The notes under the pieces were generated by a model. The model made no database searches, was not told the DNA's origin, and saw only the letters and a program-made list of their open reading frames with translations. Below are positions 53,628 to 64,000 of a DNA stretch of 64,000 nucleotides, piece by piece. The position numbers were made by a program, and so were the translations under genes. Every line of letters starts with the position of its first letter. Position 1 is the first letter of the stretch. Origin of the DNA: Cladophialophora immunda (lineage: Eukaryota > Ascomycota > Eurotiomycetes > Chaetothyriales > Herpotrichiellaceae); the NCBI RefSeq assembly GCF_000835495.1, contig NW_015622543.1:2772806-2836805 (forward strand), given 5' to 3'.

Positions 53628-54254
53628 CTAGAGTCGGAAGCGAAGACGCGCTGGCCTTCCTTGCCTTTCTTCTATGTAAGGTAGAACGCAGTATAGAACA
53701 TAACCATAAAACGGTCCGATGGTGTACTGGTCGCCATGAATAGCCTGTAGGGCGCGTCCCTGAAACCACTCACGGCATAGCCTTCTAGCCCGTACATGTC
53801 CAAAATATTCAACATCTTCTAGGTCGGGGTCCCAGGCATTTTTGTTGACCTCCAAAAGGGAATTGGGGCACTCTCGGCAGAGTTGGTCCTTCAATTCAGT
53901 AACGGCCCCTTTCCATACGAGTGTTTCCCAACGTCCACTGTTTAATTGCATAATGTTGAGCACGTAGAAGAGGCTCTGAACTACCTTGTCAAGGTCCTGC
54001 AGCTTCACTGTGTGATGGCTGGCATTAAAGCGTACGAGACAAGTATTGATCGTAGATCGTCCGGGCCACGACAGATCTGCACAAGTTAGATCGCAGTAAA
54101 ACACAAAAGGTACATGCTTGAGACCATACGAGAACCATGATGGCGTTCGGGGCTTAAGTCTGCCGGAAGGACATAAGTCTTCACCGGTGATCGCCTCGCG
54201 CCCTGGCTCGTGGAAGTAACAAACGACAAGTTCCACTGTGACTGTGACAGTCAT
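53628..54254 (-). CDS. Hypothetical protein with a probable unmodelled 3' intron
   Basis: Open frame of 208 codons from ATG 54254 (MTVTVTVELVVCYFHEPGRE). It contains SYGLKHVPFVFYCDLTCADL, WETLVWKGAVTELKDQLCRE and WDPDLEDVEYFGHVRARRLC. I do not recognise a family. The frame ends at 53628, but an overlapping minus frame (53769-53410) encodes KASASSLPTLGLGLAVIAVA and IFEFSWTNL, a good membrane helix after a basic stretch. A splice between the two frames would give a C-terminally anchored protein. A GTGAGT donor is visible after RRLC, yet the matching acceptor would make a 29-nt intron, too short. The interval 53279-53627 holds nothing else. Confidence 0.35.
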   Translation of the reverse strand: MTVTVTVELVVCYFHEPGREAITGEDLCPSGRLKPRTPSWFSYGLKHVPFVFYCDLTCADLSWPGRSTINTCLVRFNASHHTVKLQDLDKVVQSLFYVLNIMQLNSGRWETLVWKGAVTELKDQLCRECPNSLLEVNKNAWDPDLEDVEYFGHVRARRLCREWFQGRALQAIHGDQYTIGPFYGYVLYCVLPYIEERQGRPARLRFRL

Positions 54255-55208
54255 GTTGGCAGGGGTCTCGTTGTCGGCATCGCAGCCGGAGGTTGGTTCG
54301 CTCCCAAACTGGCGCTTCAAGTGTCCGTGACAAGGTGAAGACAAGGGCAGTGTCAAGTTGTTCCGTGGTCGAAAGGCAGTCTGCATGATGGGCTGCATAT
54401 GCCTGATGGGGCAGCGGTAGTAGTTGGACTGGGACAGTGCAGAAGGTAAAGGAACGGCTGACGCTGTATCTTGGTTCGGGCAAGAGATCCGAGGGTCGTG
54501 ACAACGCTTCAAAGATCAAATCAGGGAGCATTAGGCCGCGAGACCGGTGAGGGCATTCATACAAACAGGGCCTATTAAGTTGCATGATTATATGCCAAAT
54601 ATGCCAATACATCGTGTGAGAAAACCCTGTACAGCCAACATCACATTTACGGCATTAATGTGAAGTGGGCGCGAAGGATATGGGAAGGCCGAAGAGCTTT
54701 CAACTGAGGCCTTGGGCGCCGGCCCCGCCTTGTTGGTCGAAGTTGTGACTTCAACAGAAAAAGCAGGGCCGGCGCTTGTGGCTGGGAAACCTGCGTGCTG
54801 CCATGGCACGAGGGACATACCCCGAGGGAGAATGTCATCTCATTTTCTTATCACAAGGGTGAGCGAGAGGTGAGAGGAGGGTGAATCGTGACCCCACGGT
54901 TTTAAAAGTGGCGGCGTCTGGGTGAGGGCGCCGTGAGCTGCGAGCAGATTTACCATTGCTTGAACCGCCAAGGTCGAGGGACCGAATTCTCAAGCTCGAT
55001 CACGTGCCTTGGTGTTTTCTGAAATGCTTAGTCATTCAGTTCCACAGCGCGCACCGCGCCTTGGCTCCTTCAACGCGTCGTTGGCGGGGACGTTGACATT
55101 CCTCCCGATCTCGACTGGCGCAGGCGAATAATACTCCCACTCACATTCGCCTACTGGGCTACCGTATCTACAGAACTGCTCCGGGATACAGCAAGATGAG
55201 ACGGACCT
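54255..55208. other. Intergenic region upstream of RecQ
   Basis: About 950 nt. The hypothetical gene frame is open upstream to 54512 without support. The rest is RecQ promoter sequence. No RNA gene or repeat found. Confidence 0.4.
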
Positions 55209-58200
55209 ATGACCAAGAATAATCTCAACAGCTCCCTCTCATGGCTCTTGCAGCACCCACACTCTTTTGGATCATTGGAGCACATATCTGTTATTGCTGA
55301 TACGGCCAGTGTATCATACGATGAGTTGGAAGCAGCAGACACGAACGAGGAGATGGCAAGATTGCAGCTGGCACCACAGATTCCTCCCAGACCGAAACTG
55401 CATACTCAATTGCAACGCGATCTCAATCCCCTTCCCACTCCCACTCCATCTCGACCTTCAGTTGACATCAAACCACAATCGAGTATATCGAAACGACATG
55501 GAACGCCTGCTGCATCCCGGCAGACTCCCAATCCGCGTACACCCGTAACGAGCTTTGATGACATTAAATTCGATGATTCCATCGACATCCTCGACATTGA
55601 CGAAATTGATCTCACTGGCGAGGCTCTCACGACTTCTTCCTTTGGCGAATTCGGCCCTCCAACCCAGTTATGGAACGAAAGGTCGGCTTCTCGTGTGGCG
55701 CCGTCGCCAAAGAAGAAAGGAAAGAAGAGGAAAAGCGATGAATATGCATCAGATCTGCTCTCCCCACAGTCAAATCGGAAGCCAAAAAAGGTGGTCCAGC
55801 AACGCACAACAACGACAACCTCTCCGATCCGCGGCAGCCAGACCAGTGTTATCGAGAAATTTCTTGAAGAAGAAGTTAGTCTAACGCGAGCTACAACTCG
55901 GCTCAAGGCTGCTGCTCCTCAGCCAGAGACATTCTTAGACTGTGGGGCTCAAGCGATCGACGGAGATAGAGGTCACCAAAGGAAAGTGGCAGAAAACGAT
56001 GATCAACTGCGAGCTTCAACGCGCCCTCTACAACCTCGAATTCAGCGATCACAAAACATCATTCCCGAGTCAGACGACGATGAAGACTCTCCCTCTGCTC
56101 CAAAACTCGAATCCGATGCTTCGAGTCAAGCAGTTCCCGAGGATGGGCATGGTCCAGACGTAGGTGGTTTGGCGGAAAAACAAGAAGGTGCAGAGGCTGC
56201 TTTCCACCAGCCAGTTCGATCCCAACCCTTTCCGGTTCATGAAGCGCCTGGACCATTGCATTCCCTCCGAACAAGGCCTGCAGTCACGCCCCAGGCGACA
56301 TCGAATCCAGAACTGATGTTATACAACAGCACTCCGACCCCCAGCCTCGCTGGCAGCTTGACATTAGAACAAAAGACGCTGATTGACAGTTTTGTTATGG
56401 ACGGGAAAGACCAGCTACAGAGCCTCCTGCAACGGCTGGAGAACTCGAAGGTAGCTGTCGTCGGCCAAATTATGGAAGAGATATGCGATCGCGGCGCTGC
56501 TTCTAGCCATCTGAAGGAACAGCAGAAGGCAATAGTAACCAAGATCAATGCAGCAACACGTCTTCAGGAGGAATTCGCCACTCTCGTCAAACTTCGAAAC
56601 CTACGGGAACAAATGCTCGTCCAGCGAGAAGAACTTCGGAAAGCGGGCCATATCATTGAGCCCGATGACCCCGATGATGTCTTGACATCAATATGCTCGA
56701 AGATTTTCAATGCCAAACGTGAGATCGACGCTCGAGAACTCACAGTCTTCACGCTTTTGGAACAGGTGGGAGTGTCGACTGCCAAAAGAATGAGTAACAG
56801 TCCCAAAACAGACCGAGATCATCTGTTGTCCCCAAGCTCAAACTTATCAAACCAAAAGGTCCTGGTTGCCTCAACACAGAAACCGCCACAATCAACGTCA
56901 AAGAATGCGAAGAGTGAGACTCCACAAGGTCTTTCTCACCTCTCAACGCAGTCAGTCCGCCAAACACCATCTTTATACCGATACGATGCAGTTGACGTGG
57001 CCATCAGGTCGTCGAATCGAAGCCCTTCTCCCTATCGAGGATCTCCCCAAAGAGCTCAAGTATCGGAATACGCAAGAATCAACCAGCCCACCTCTCATGC
57101 CTTTGACATTCCTGGCCCGAGTCGTGTTCTTGCCGGTGCGGGCGCGAAGGCTAGGGCGGGCGACTTTTCAAGAACAATGGGTAGCCCAGCTCGCGACTTT
57201 TCATTCGACGATGAGGATTTCGAGGAAGGTTTAGATGACGAAGAAATGTACAAGGCCGCAGAACAGTACGAACAGAATTTACCGCTGAGAGCTACCCCCC
57301 CTAATCGAAGTTCTCGCTCTGCTCTGCGTGAAGTCAGCGAAAACATTCGCAGGACATCGCCCCAGAAGCCTGCAACAACATCATCTATACCTCGGCCTCC
57401 ACCAGCAGCTCTGATGCAACATCCATGGTCGAAAGACGTGTATTCGACTCTAAGGAAGAAGTTTCATCTCCAAGAGTTCCGTCATAATCAGCTGGAAGCC
57501 ATCAACGCGACCCTGAGCGGCAAGGACGCCTTTGTGCTGATGCCTACCGGAGGAGGCAAGTCGCTTTGCTATCAATTGCCGGCTGTAGTTCAGAGCGGGC
57601 GAACTGCAGGCGTGACCATCGTCGTCTCTCCATTGCTCAGTCTGATGCAGGACCAGGTGGATCATCTGCAAAAATTGCACGTTCAAGCTGTGCTCGTCAA
57701 CGGGCAGACTTCGCAAGAACATCGGAATTATATCCTCCAAGCGTTACGATCTAACGAGCCAGAAAAATTTGTTCAACTTCTGTACGTCACACCCGAGATG
57801 CTCAACAAGAGTGAGACATTCTTCAAGGTCTTTCTGGATCTGAACAAGAGAAGACTCCTCGCACGCATTGTGATTGACGAGGCACACTGTGTTAGCCAGT
57901 GGGGACATGATTTTCGTCCTGACTACAAGGCTGTCGGCGAAGTTCGCCAACGCTTCATGAATGTGCCTGTAATGGCCTTGACTGCGACGGCAACAGAGAA
58001 CGTGAAAATGGATTGTATGCATAATCTGGGCATGGATGGTGCCGAGGTGTTTACACAGAGCTTCAACAGACCGAATCTCACGTACGAGGTGAGGCCAAAG
58101 GGCAACAAACAATCGGTTCTCGCAAGTATTGCCAGTCTCATACAAGAGTCTTACAAAGGACAAGCGGGAATCATCTATTGCCTGTCGCGCAAAGCTTGTG

Positions 58201-60157
58201 AAGATGTTGCGAGGCAGCTCCAAGAAGAATATAATATTGCGACCCGTCACTACCACGCTGGACTCGAAGCTCCCGAGCGCATCCATATCCAGAAAGAATG
58301 GCAGTCTGGAGTTTACAAAGTCATCGTTGCTACAATTGCGTTCGGCATGGGTATCGACAAGCCAGATGTCCGATTTGTCATCCACCACACCATTCCAAAG
58401 AGTCTCGAAGGTTATTACCAGGAGACAGGCCGAGCTGGGCGGGATGGTGGCAGAGCAGGGTGCTATCTCTACTACGGCTATAGCGATACAACCTCCATAA
58501 AGCGGATGATTGACAAAGGCGACGGCGACTGGCAACAAAAGGAGAGGCAGAAGCACTTGTTGCGCAATGTCGTCCAGTTCTGTGAGAATCGCAGCGATTG
58601 CCGCAGACAGCAAGTGCTCGGGTACTTCAACGAACACTTCAAGCGCGAAGATTGCAACAATACCTGTGACAATTGCAACTCAACCAGCACCTTCGAAACG
58701 CAGGATTTTTCAGAGCATGCTAAAAATGCAATCCGTCTCGTGCAGCAGGTGTCTCGTGAACAAGTCACCCTGTTACACTGTGTCGATGTCTACCGTGGTG
58801 GCAAAAACAAGAAGATCACTGAGCTCGGCCACAACAAAATTCGCGAGTACGGTCTTGGGGCAGAGTTGGCCAGAGGGGACGTGGAGAGGTTATTCTACCG
58901 GCTCATTAGTGAGGATGCTTTGGCGGAATATAACAAGGTCAACACTGCTGGCTTCGCAACGCAATATGTGAAACCGGGACCCAGAGCGCCCGATTTCGAG
59001 GCCGGCCACGGCACATTGAGTATGCAAATCTTGGTCTCGCCGAGGGACAAATCGAAATCCAAGGCGGTCGCTTCGAAGACCAGGAAGAAAACTCAACGGA
59101 CTGGAGTCAAAGCCGCTACTGACGATTATCCTGCCTCTACCAACGTTTCCTCACCGTTGCAGCCGAGGTCTCGCAGGATCCCTCCTCGTGCGCCGTTCGA
59201 CGAAGATTCCGATGAAGATTTTGCCGATGAAGTCGAAGAAGACGACGCCTTCTATTTCGATTCGATGCCCGTTGTTGGCGGACACCGGTCCAAAAAAATC
59301 GCAAAAGTAGGGCCTCCAATTACTACGGATGACAGGACGAAGGAACTCGACGAGATTCACCAACACATCCTGGATGACTTTGTCGATAACGCTAAAAAAG
59401 AAATCAAGCGAATCCAAATTGCCAAAGGGTTACGGCAGATGGCAATATCTGATCTTATACTTCGGGAAATTGCCACTCGGTTTCCACGAGATGAGAAAGC
59501 GCTCCGTGACATTTCTCGTATGAACCCAGAAACGTTCCAAATGTTCGGGCCTGTCTTGCTGCGACTGGCCAAAAGCGCTTATAATGACTACAAGGCGATG
59601 AAAGAGGCAAGCGGAGAAGATGGCGACGGGCCTCATGGCAGATCCATTGTGGAAATCAGCGACGACGAGGATGCGGATCGAGTGGATGAAAGCGACGAAG
59701 ATCTGAGTGAAACCGAGAGCAGTCACTACTTTAGTGTGGCTGACGACGTCAGCCATTTCAACGAGAAACGTAAGTTGTGGGATGCCAGTGGCTAGCCTTC
59801 AACTACTGACAAACAGCAGTATCCCAGGCATCCGCATTCGAGACTCGACCTCAGAAGGCCGCCCCGAAAAAGCGCAACTCTCGTCCTAAGTCTGTTCCTT
59901 GGAATCGCCGTGTATCGCGTGGCTCTCAGCAGCGTGGCAGCGGAAGCTCTAGAGCAAGAGCGACGGTCGCGAAGGGGAAGCGAGGCAGCGGTGGCGTGGC
60001 AAAGAAGGTCAGGAATAGTGCCAGTGCGCGGTCTAGCACCAGCAATTCAGGTCTGCAAGAATTTGCGTATAAGAACAGCAAAGAAGCCTCGTCTAGCCGT
60101 AGTCGTGTTGGCGGAGGTGGTGGTGGAGCAGGAAAGATTAGCATGATGCCGACCTGA
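55209..60157 (+). CDS. SGS1: RecQ family ATP-dependent DNA helicase (Sgs1/BLM/QDE-3 type), two exons
   Basis: Exons 55209-59769 and 59817-60157 give 1633 residues. The first 700 are disordered with acidic blocks, as in Sgs1/BLM, where they bind Top3-Rmi1. The helicase core has PTGGGKSLCYQLPA (Walker A, near 778), DEAHCVSQWGHDFRPDY (near 890), ALTATA and QETGRAGRDGG. The RQC zinc site follows (CRRQQVLGYFNEHF, CNNTCDNC), and an HRDC-like module near 1397-1460 (AKGLRQMAISDLILREIATR). The 47-nt intron adds a basic, Gly/Ser-rich tail of 113 residues. Without splicing the frame ends eight codons later at KLWDASG. It acts in homologous recombination and replication-fork repair. Confidence 0.95.
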
Positions 60158-60576
60158 GGGGGCACAAGTTACATGGTGTTTTGAGTCAATGATGAAAAGA
60201 GATGATGAGTTGAAGACACTGACTGACAGAGGACAGTGCGACGGGGAAGTGAGTTGCAACGGACCATATCGAGGGACGCGTTCCTTCCCAAACCTCAGAG
60301 CAGCCTCAGCCTGCGCTCTGCGAGGCGCACCTTCTCAACACCCACACACTCTGCTTCTGGCTTCTCCATCTTCGTCTTCTCCTTCTCATCAACCAGATCT
60401 TCTCCTCTGGATGAAGACCACCATGACCCCCTTCTCAGCATGACAATCCACTCGAGGTGCTGAACGTCTTCTTCACTCATCCGTCTGCCCGCTCTGACTT
60501 TCTGCTCACGCAATTCTGTCTGGCTTCAACTATCATTTTCTCAACTAGACACCCTCATGCAAGACGTTTGCTAGCA
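60158..60576. other. Intergenic region with pyrimidine-rich leader
   Basis: About 420 nt. CT-rich stretches at 60350-60400 and 60440-60560 look like a promoter/5' leader of the next gene. No gene supported. Confidence 0.4.
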
Positions 60577-63500
60577 ATGCCACTTGAGGAGATCAGCCCC
60601 AACATCCAAAAAGATGCCTCCCAGAATGGCGCCAAGCAGGAGGAGGTGGCGCCGACGACCTCCACGACCTCACTTCGCTCCAGTGCTGTGCAAAGCATGC
60701 TGAGAAACACAACTGAATTGGGAGACTGTGGCCCATTCGCAGTTCGCCCTTCACGCATACATCGTTCTGGTTCCCGTTTACTGTCATCCAAACGCCGTGC
60801 TGGTTCCTTTGACGCCTCATTCAACCCTCAACTCGAGAACCAACGACCCCCCCGACGACGATCTCACCGCCACCAGGGGCCACGGCCAGTCCCATCATCC
60901 TCGGCCTTGTCAGGACGAGAGACAATCCATTCTACCCAGACATCGCTTCGCTCAGGGCTTCGCTCGAAGAGAGCCGGTCCCCGTCATAGATCCCAACATC
61001 TCACCGGCCCCGGCATCCCTGCTCATCCTCTCCACTCCCACAGGTCGCTGATCACTCTGCGCAGCCAGCGCGACTTCCACAGCCTCCATTCGAGCTCCCC
61101 ATTGATCATTTCCGGCCAAAGACGCCGGCCTGCTTATCGAGCTTCCTCCCCAGCCCTGAGTGAGGCATATCCATACAGATATGGTGCAAGACATGGCTAT
61201 CCAAGAGTGGGAAGTGTTGGGACGGTTGCCTCTTCTCCTGTCTCTGTGCATTATTTGCGTCCTGGTCCGCCTGCATACCCACCCGAGCTAAACAACTCCA
61301 TCTCTTCCTTCGTCCGGCTGCCATCGCCAGCGGTCTCCTCCATGAACGGGTTTGCTGGTAATGGTTATCCACACCCAAGAACGACTACCCCGATGTCCAA
61401 TTCTCTTCAGAGTTTTCGACCCGTCTGGAACCACAGCGCTGCCTCATCTCGAGGTCTGCCAAAGTCTCCGACCGAGTCTACTACACCTCACTACTATGAC
61501 TATTCCGAATCATTTCTCGAGGAGGATTGTTTTTCACCACCGGACGATCCCTCTGCAGCCAATCTTCCCTTTAATATGGACCAGACTATCCTAGACAACC
61601 TGCCCGCACCTGAACGCCGTCAGGCTCAATCCCCTTTTGGCACGGTCCCAGGGTCAGCCTTCCATCCATTGGAGTTGCCGACCACACATAACCGCCGACC
61701 CAGTGAGCAGTCGAAGCAATCAAAATACAGCTACGCCGGAATGATTCCACCCCGGAAGTCGAGCCTTGGGGCCACCACTGCGCCCGCCATCAGATCTGTT
61801 TCGGCCAGTAAAATGGTCAGAGACCCAAATGCTTATGATTTTGTTAAAAATATCCTTTCTTGTCGTTATTATGCTGACGGAGTAACCACCAGGTGACCGA
61901 AAAGCTTCCAACTGCGGATCAAGACCACCTTGATGGGCGGTCGAGAGATGACAAGGACAATCCTCGAGCGTCCACCGCATCACGTCGAACCTGTGCTTCC
62001 ACTCACTCGAGTGCATTCTTCCCCAATGCAAGTCGAAGCCCGCGGGATTTGACCACTCTTGCAGCTCGAGTGCACTCGCCCGTGTTCGATCATAAACCTT
62101 CCATCTCTGGGTTAATGGAATATGGCGATCATCATTGTGATGGAAACCAGCGACATGCATTCAATAACATACAACGGGCCCACTCTCAATGGGAATTGCC
62201 TTCATTCAACTTTAGGCCACTGTCCTTCGGCTCTTACTCGCCTGAGTTGAAGGAACGACCAAAGACATCTGGTGACATTCGTTCAAAAGAGCGCCCCGAG
62301 ATCTTGTCGCCAATGCCTGAACGCCCAATGTCTTCACAGAGTAGGAAACGATTTAGCCGCATTCTGGAAATCCCCGACAACTATGTCACCGACCAAGGAA
62401 AAGCGCCCCATCATGTTCAAACCTTTTCTCGGCTCGACGCTGTGGAAGAACATCCAGATCTGCAGTCGATCGAAAGAGCTCTGTCGCCACAATCACAGGA
62501 TGGATCAAAGATTGATGCTGCTGAACAGCAAAACCAATGGGAGAATGTGGCTAACGAAGCAGCACTCCCAAACGCCCTCGGAGACGCCAGCCAGATCACC
62601 ATCCATGAAAGATCAACCATCGAGTCACTTCTCGATAGACATATTGAATGCTTGGGCTTGAACGATAACGGGACTGAAGGCGAAGAAGGGCTTCCTCAAA
62701 CAACCAGCCCTTCCGAGCATTCGGTCGCTGCAGTGGACAGTAGTGGAGAGAGCACCATTAGAGCATCGTCAAGTATGCCGCGGATTTTGTCCCCATGGAA
62801 CTTGAGGCCAACAACCTCGAGCTCGACTATTCGGCACTCCAGCCTCGCCAGCTCTGAGAGGCGCCGACTCATACCCCGGCGTCTATTTGCCAGTATGGAT
62901 GCCAGACTACCTCCGGGGGCAATTCTGGAAGATTATCAAGTCAACTCCACGTCCATCTTGTCTTCCGCTGGCTCAAGGATTCGGGGGCATTCATCTGGCT
63001 GGCAAACACTTCAGTCAACTAGCGGACTCTTAACTTCAGAATCCACCAGGTCCAACCGATCCAACGCCAAATGTTCATTGACATCGGGTGACATGGCAGA
63101 CATTGACTCAGATCCGCCACGAACGAGGTTCAAGGTCAGGAGGTTGTCGGAGCTGAGCCTAAGCCCAGAGACAACAAGCAGATTGCCGATTAAGGGAGCC
63201 GCGAATGCTCATCGCAGATCAAAAAGTGACGTGCTTGCCAGACAGGCGTCACATCAGAGACGGCGAGCGCGAATTTTGATGAAGAGCAAGAGAAAGTCAC
63301 AGAGTCTGGGGCAATTAGGAATTCTCGAGCAAACGGGACAGTCGCTGGAGGATGTCAGCCCAGATGAAGAGTGGACAACTGAAGATTCGCCCGAAAAGAT
63401 CAGCGAAACCTCGCCAGTTGCTGGATATGCCGAATTGAGTGCGGACTCAGTAGCCGCACAGCCGCCAACGACGATGTCTGAAGGTAGTGTTCTTGTACCT

Positions 63501-64000
63501 ACGTCGATGCCTAGAAGATGGACCAGCATGCTGGCTGCGATGCCGGAGCCCGTCAAGAAAGGCATTGAAATTGTTCGCAAAGCATCGGTCAGGACTGTGC
63601 GTTCACACCGCAGCAATACTAGCATCATCGAGCCTTTGAACAGTACACGATACAGTTCTCAGATTCCACGATTGGGATCGGTCCCTCAACTAGCCCCTCC
63701 AGAATTAGGACCGCCGCTCACATCTTCGGAATTGAACCTCAGCCTTCGGTTCCCAGATCAACCTCAGACACTATACAGGCCACCTCTCCGTGAAGTCCAA
63801 AGCTTTTTCTCCGACGACAGCTCGGCAGCCTTGGCACAGAAACCGCCAACTACTATCAAAAAGAGATTTGACCTACACAGCTTTCGCAGTGGTTTCACGA
63901 AGTCGTCTGGGTTGTTGGGGACGCGACATAGCTCTACCCAGCAAGAGTCCGGTACACTGAGGCTCAGCCAGTCATGCCATATGAGGACACATCAGTCATT
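60577..64000 (+). CDS. Long Ser/Arg-rich disordered orphan protein, partial at right edge
   Basis: Starts at ATG 60577 (MPLEEISPNIQKDASQNGAK). The first frame stops at 61896. A second open frame runs from 61893 (VTEKLPTADQDHLDGRSRDD) to the window end without a stop. An intron ending CCACCAG at 61892 joins them in phase; the donor is either GTCAGA at 61816 or GTTAAA at 61843 (77 or 50 nt), with a TGCTGAC branch site. More than 1100 residues are visible, rich in Ser, Arg, Pro and Thr, with repeated R-x-x-S sites (RRLSELSLS, HRRSKSDVL, RKRFSRILE) that suit PKA-like or 14-3-3 control. No domain is recognised. It may be a signalling scaffold; that is inference. Confidence 0.7.

Overview
This is a piece of nuclear chromosome from a filamentous ascomycete. 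Genes are spaced about 1 to 2 kb apart on both strands. Introns are short (mostly 48-80 nt, GT-AG, with CTNAC-like branch sites). The proteins are fungal families: ENP2, MED13, SLM1, ATG7, OST3, GPI16, LUC7, a siderophore transporter, Zn2Cys6 and Zn-cluster-less regulators, and a BLM/Sgs1-type RecQ. The general look suggests Pezizomycotina, perhaps Eurotiomycetes/Chaetothyriales, but order level is a guess. No rRNA, CRISPR array, intact transposon or intact tRNA gene was found.

Region 1-42 kb is mostly conserved housekeeping: the end of an isochorismatase-type hydrolase, ENP2 (ribosome biogenesis), MED13 (Mediator), a siderophore transporter, a secreted orphan, SLM1, then dCMP deaminase (three exons) divergent from ATG7. 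A mitochondrial rRNA 2'-O-methyltransferase (three exons), a nuclear-looking coiled-coil protein and an SDR follow. At 26.8-33.1 kb two paralogous regulator-like genes flank an ACS-family MFS transporter. Then come OST3, an RGG-box protein, LUC7, GPI16 and the Kelch protein KEL3.

Region 43-55 kb looks accessory, between the conserved genes KEL3 and RecQ. It holds an intron-dense, partly eroded proline iminopeptidase with a 10-nt microexon. Next is a compact trio of a Zn2Cys6 regulator, an NmrA-like reductase and a linalool dehydratase/isomerase-like protein, which I consider the best candidate for an undescribed pathway. After that come an eroded gene, a Ras-like protein without a normal G3 motif, and an orphan with an apparent hidden intron.

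Region 55-64 kb carries the large RecQ helicase and a long, Ser/Arg-rich disordered orphan that runs off the window.

Multi-exon models were built by hand from splice signals, phase agreement and protein continuity. They are inferences until RNA data confirm them.
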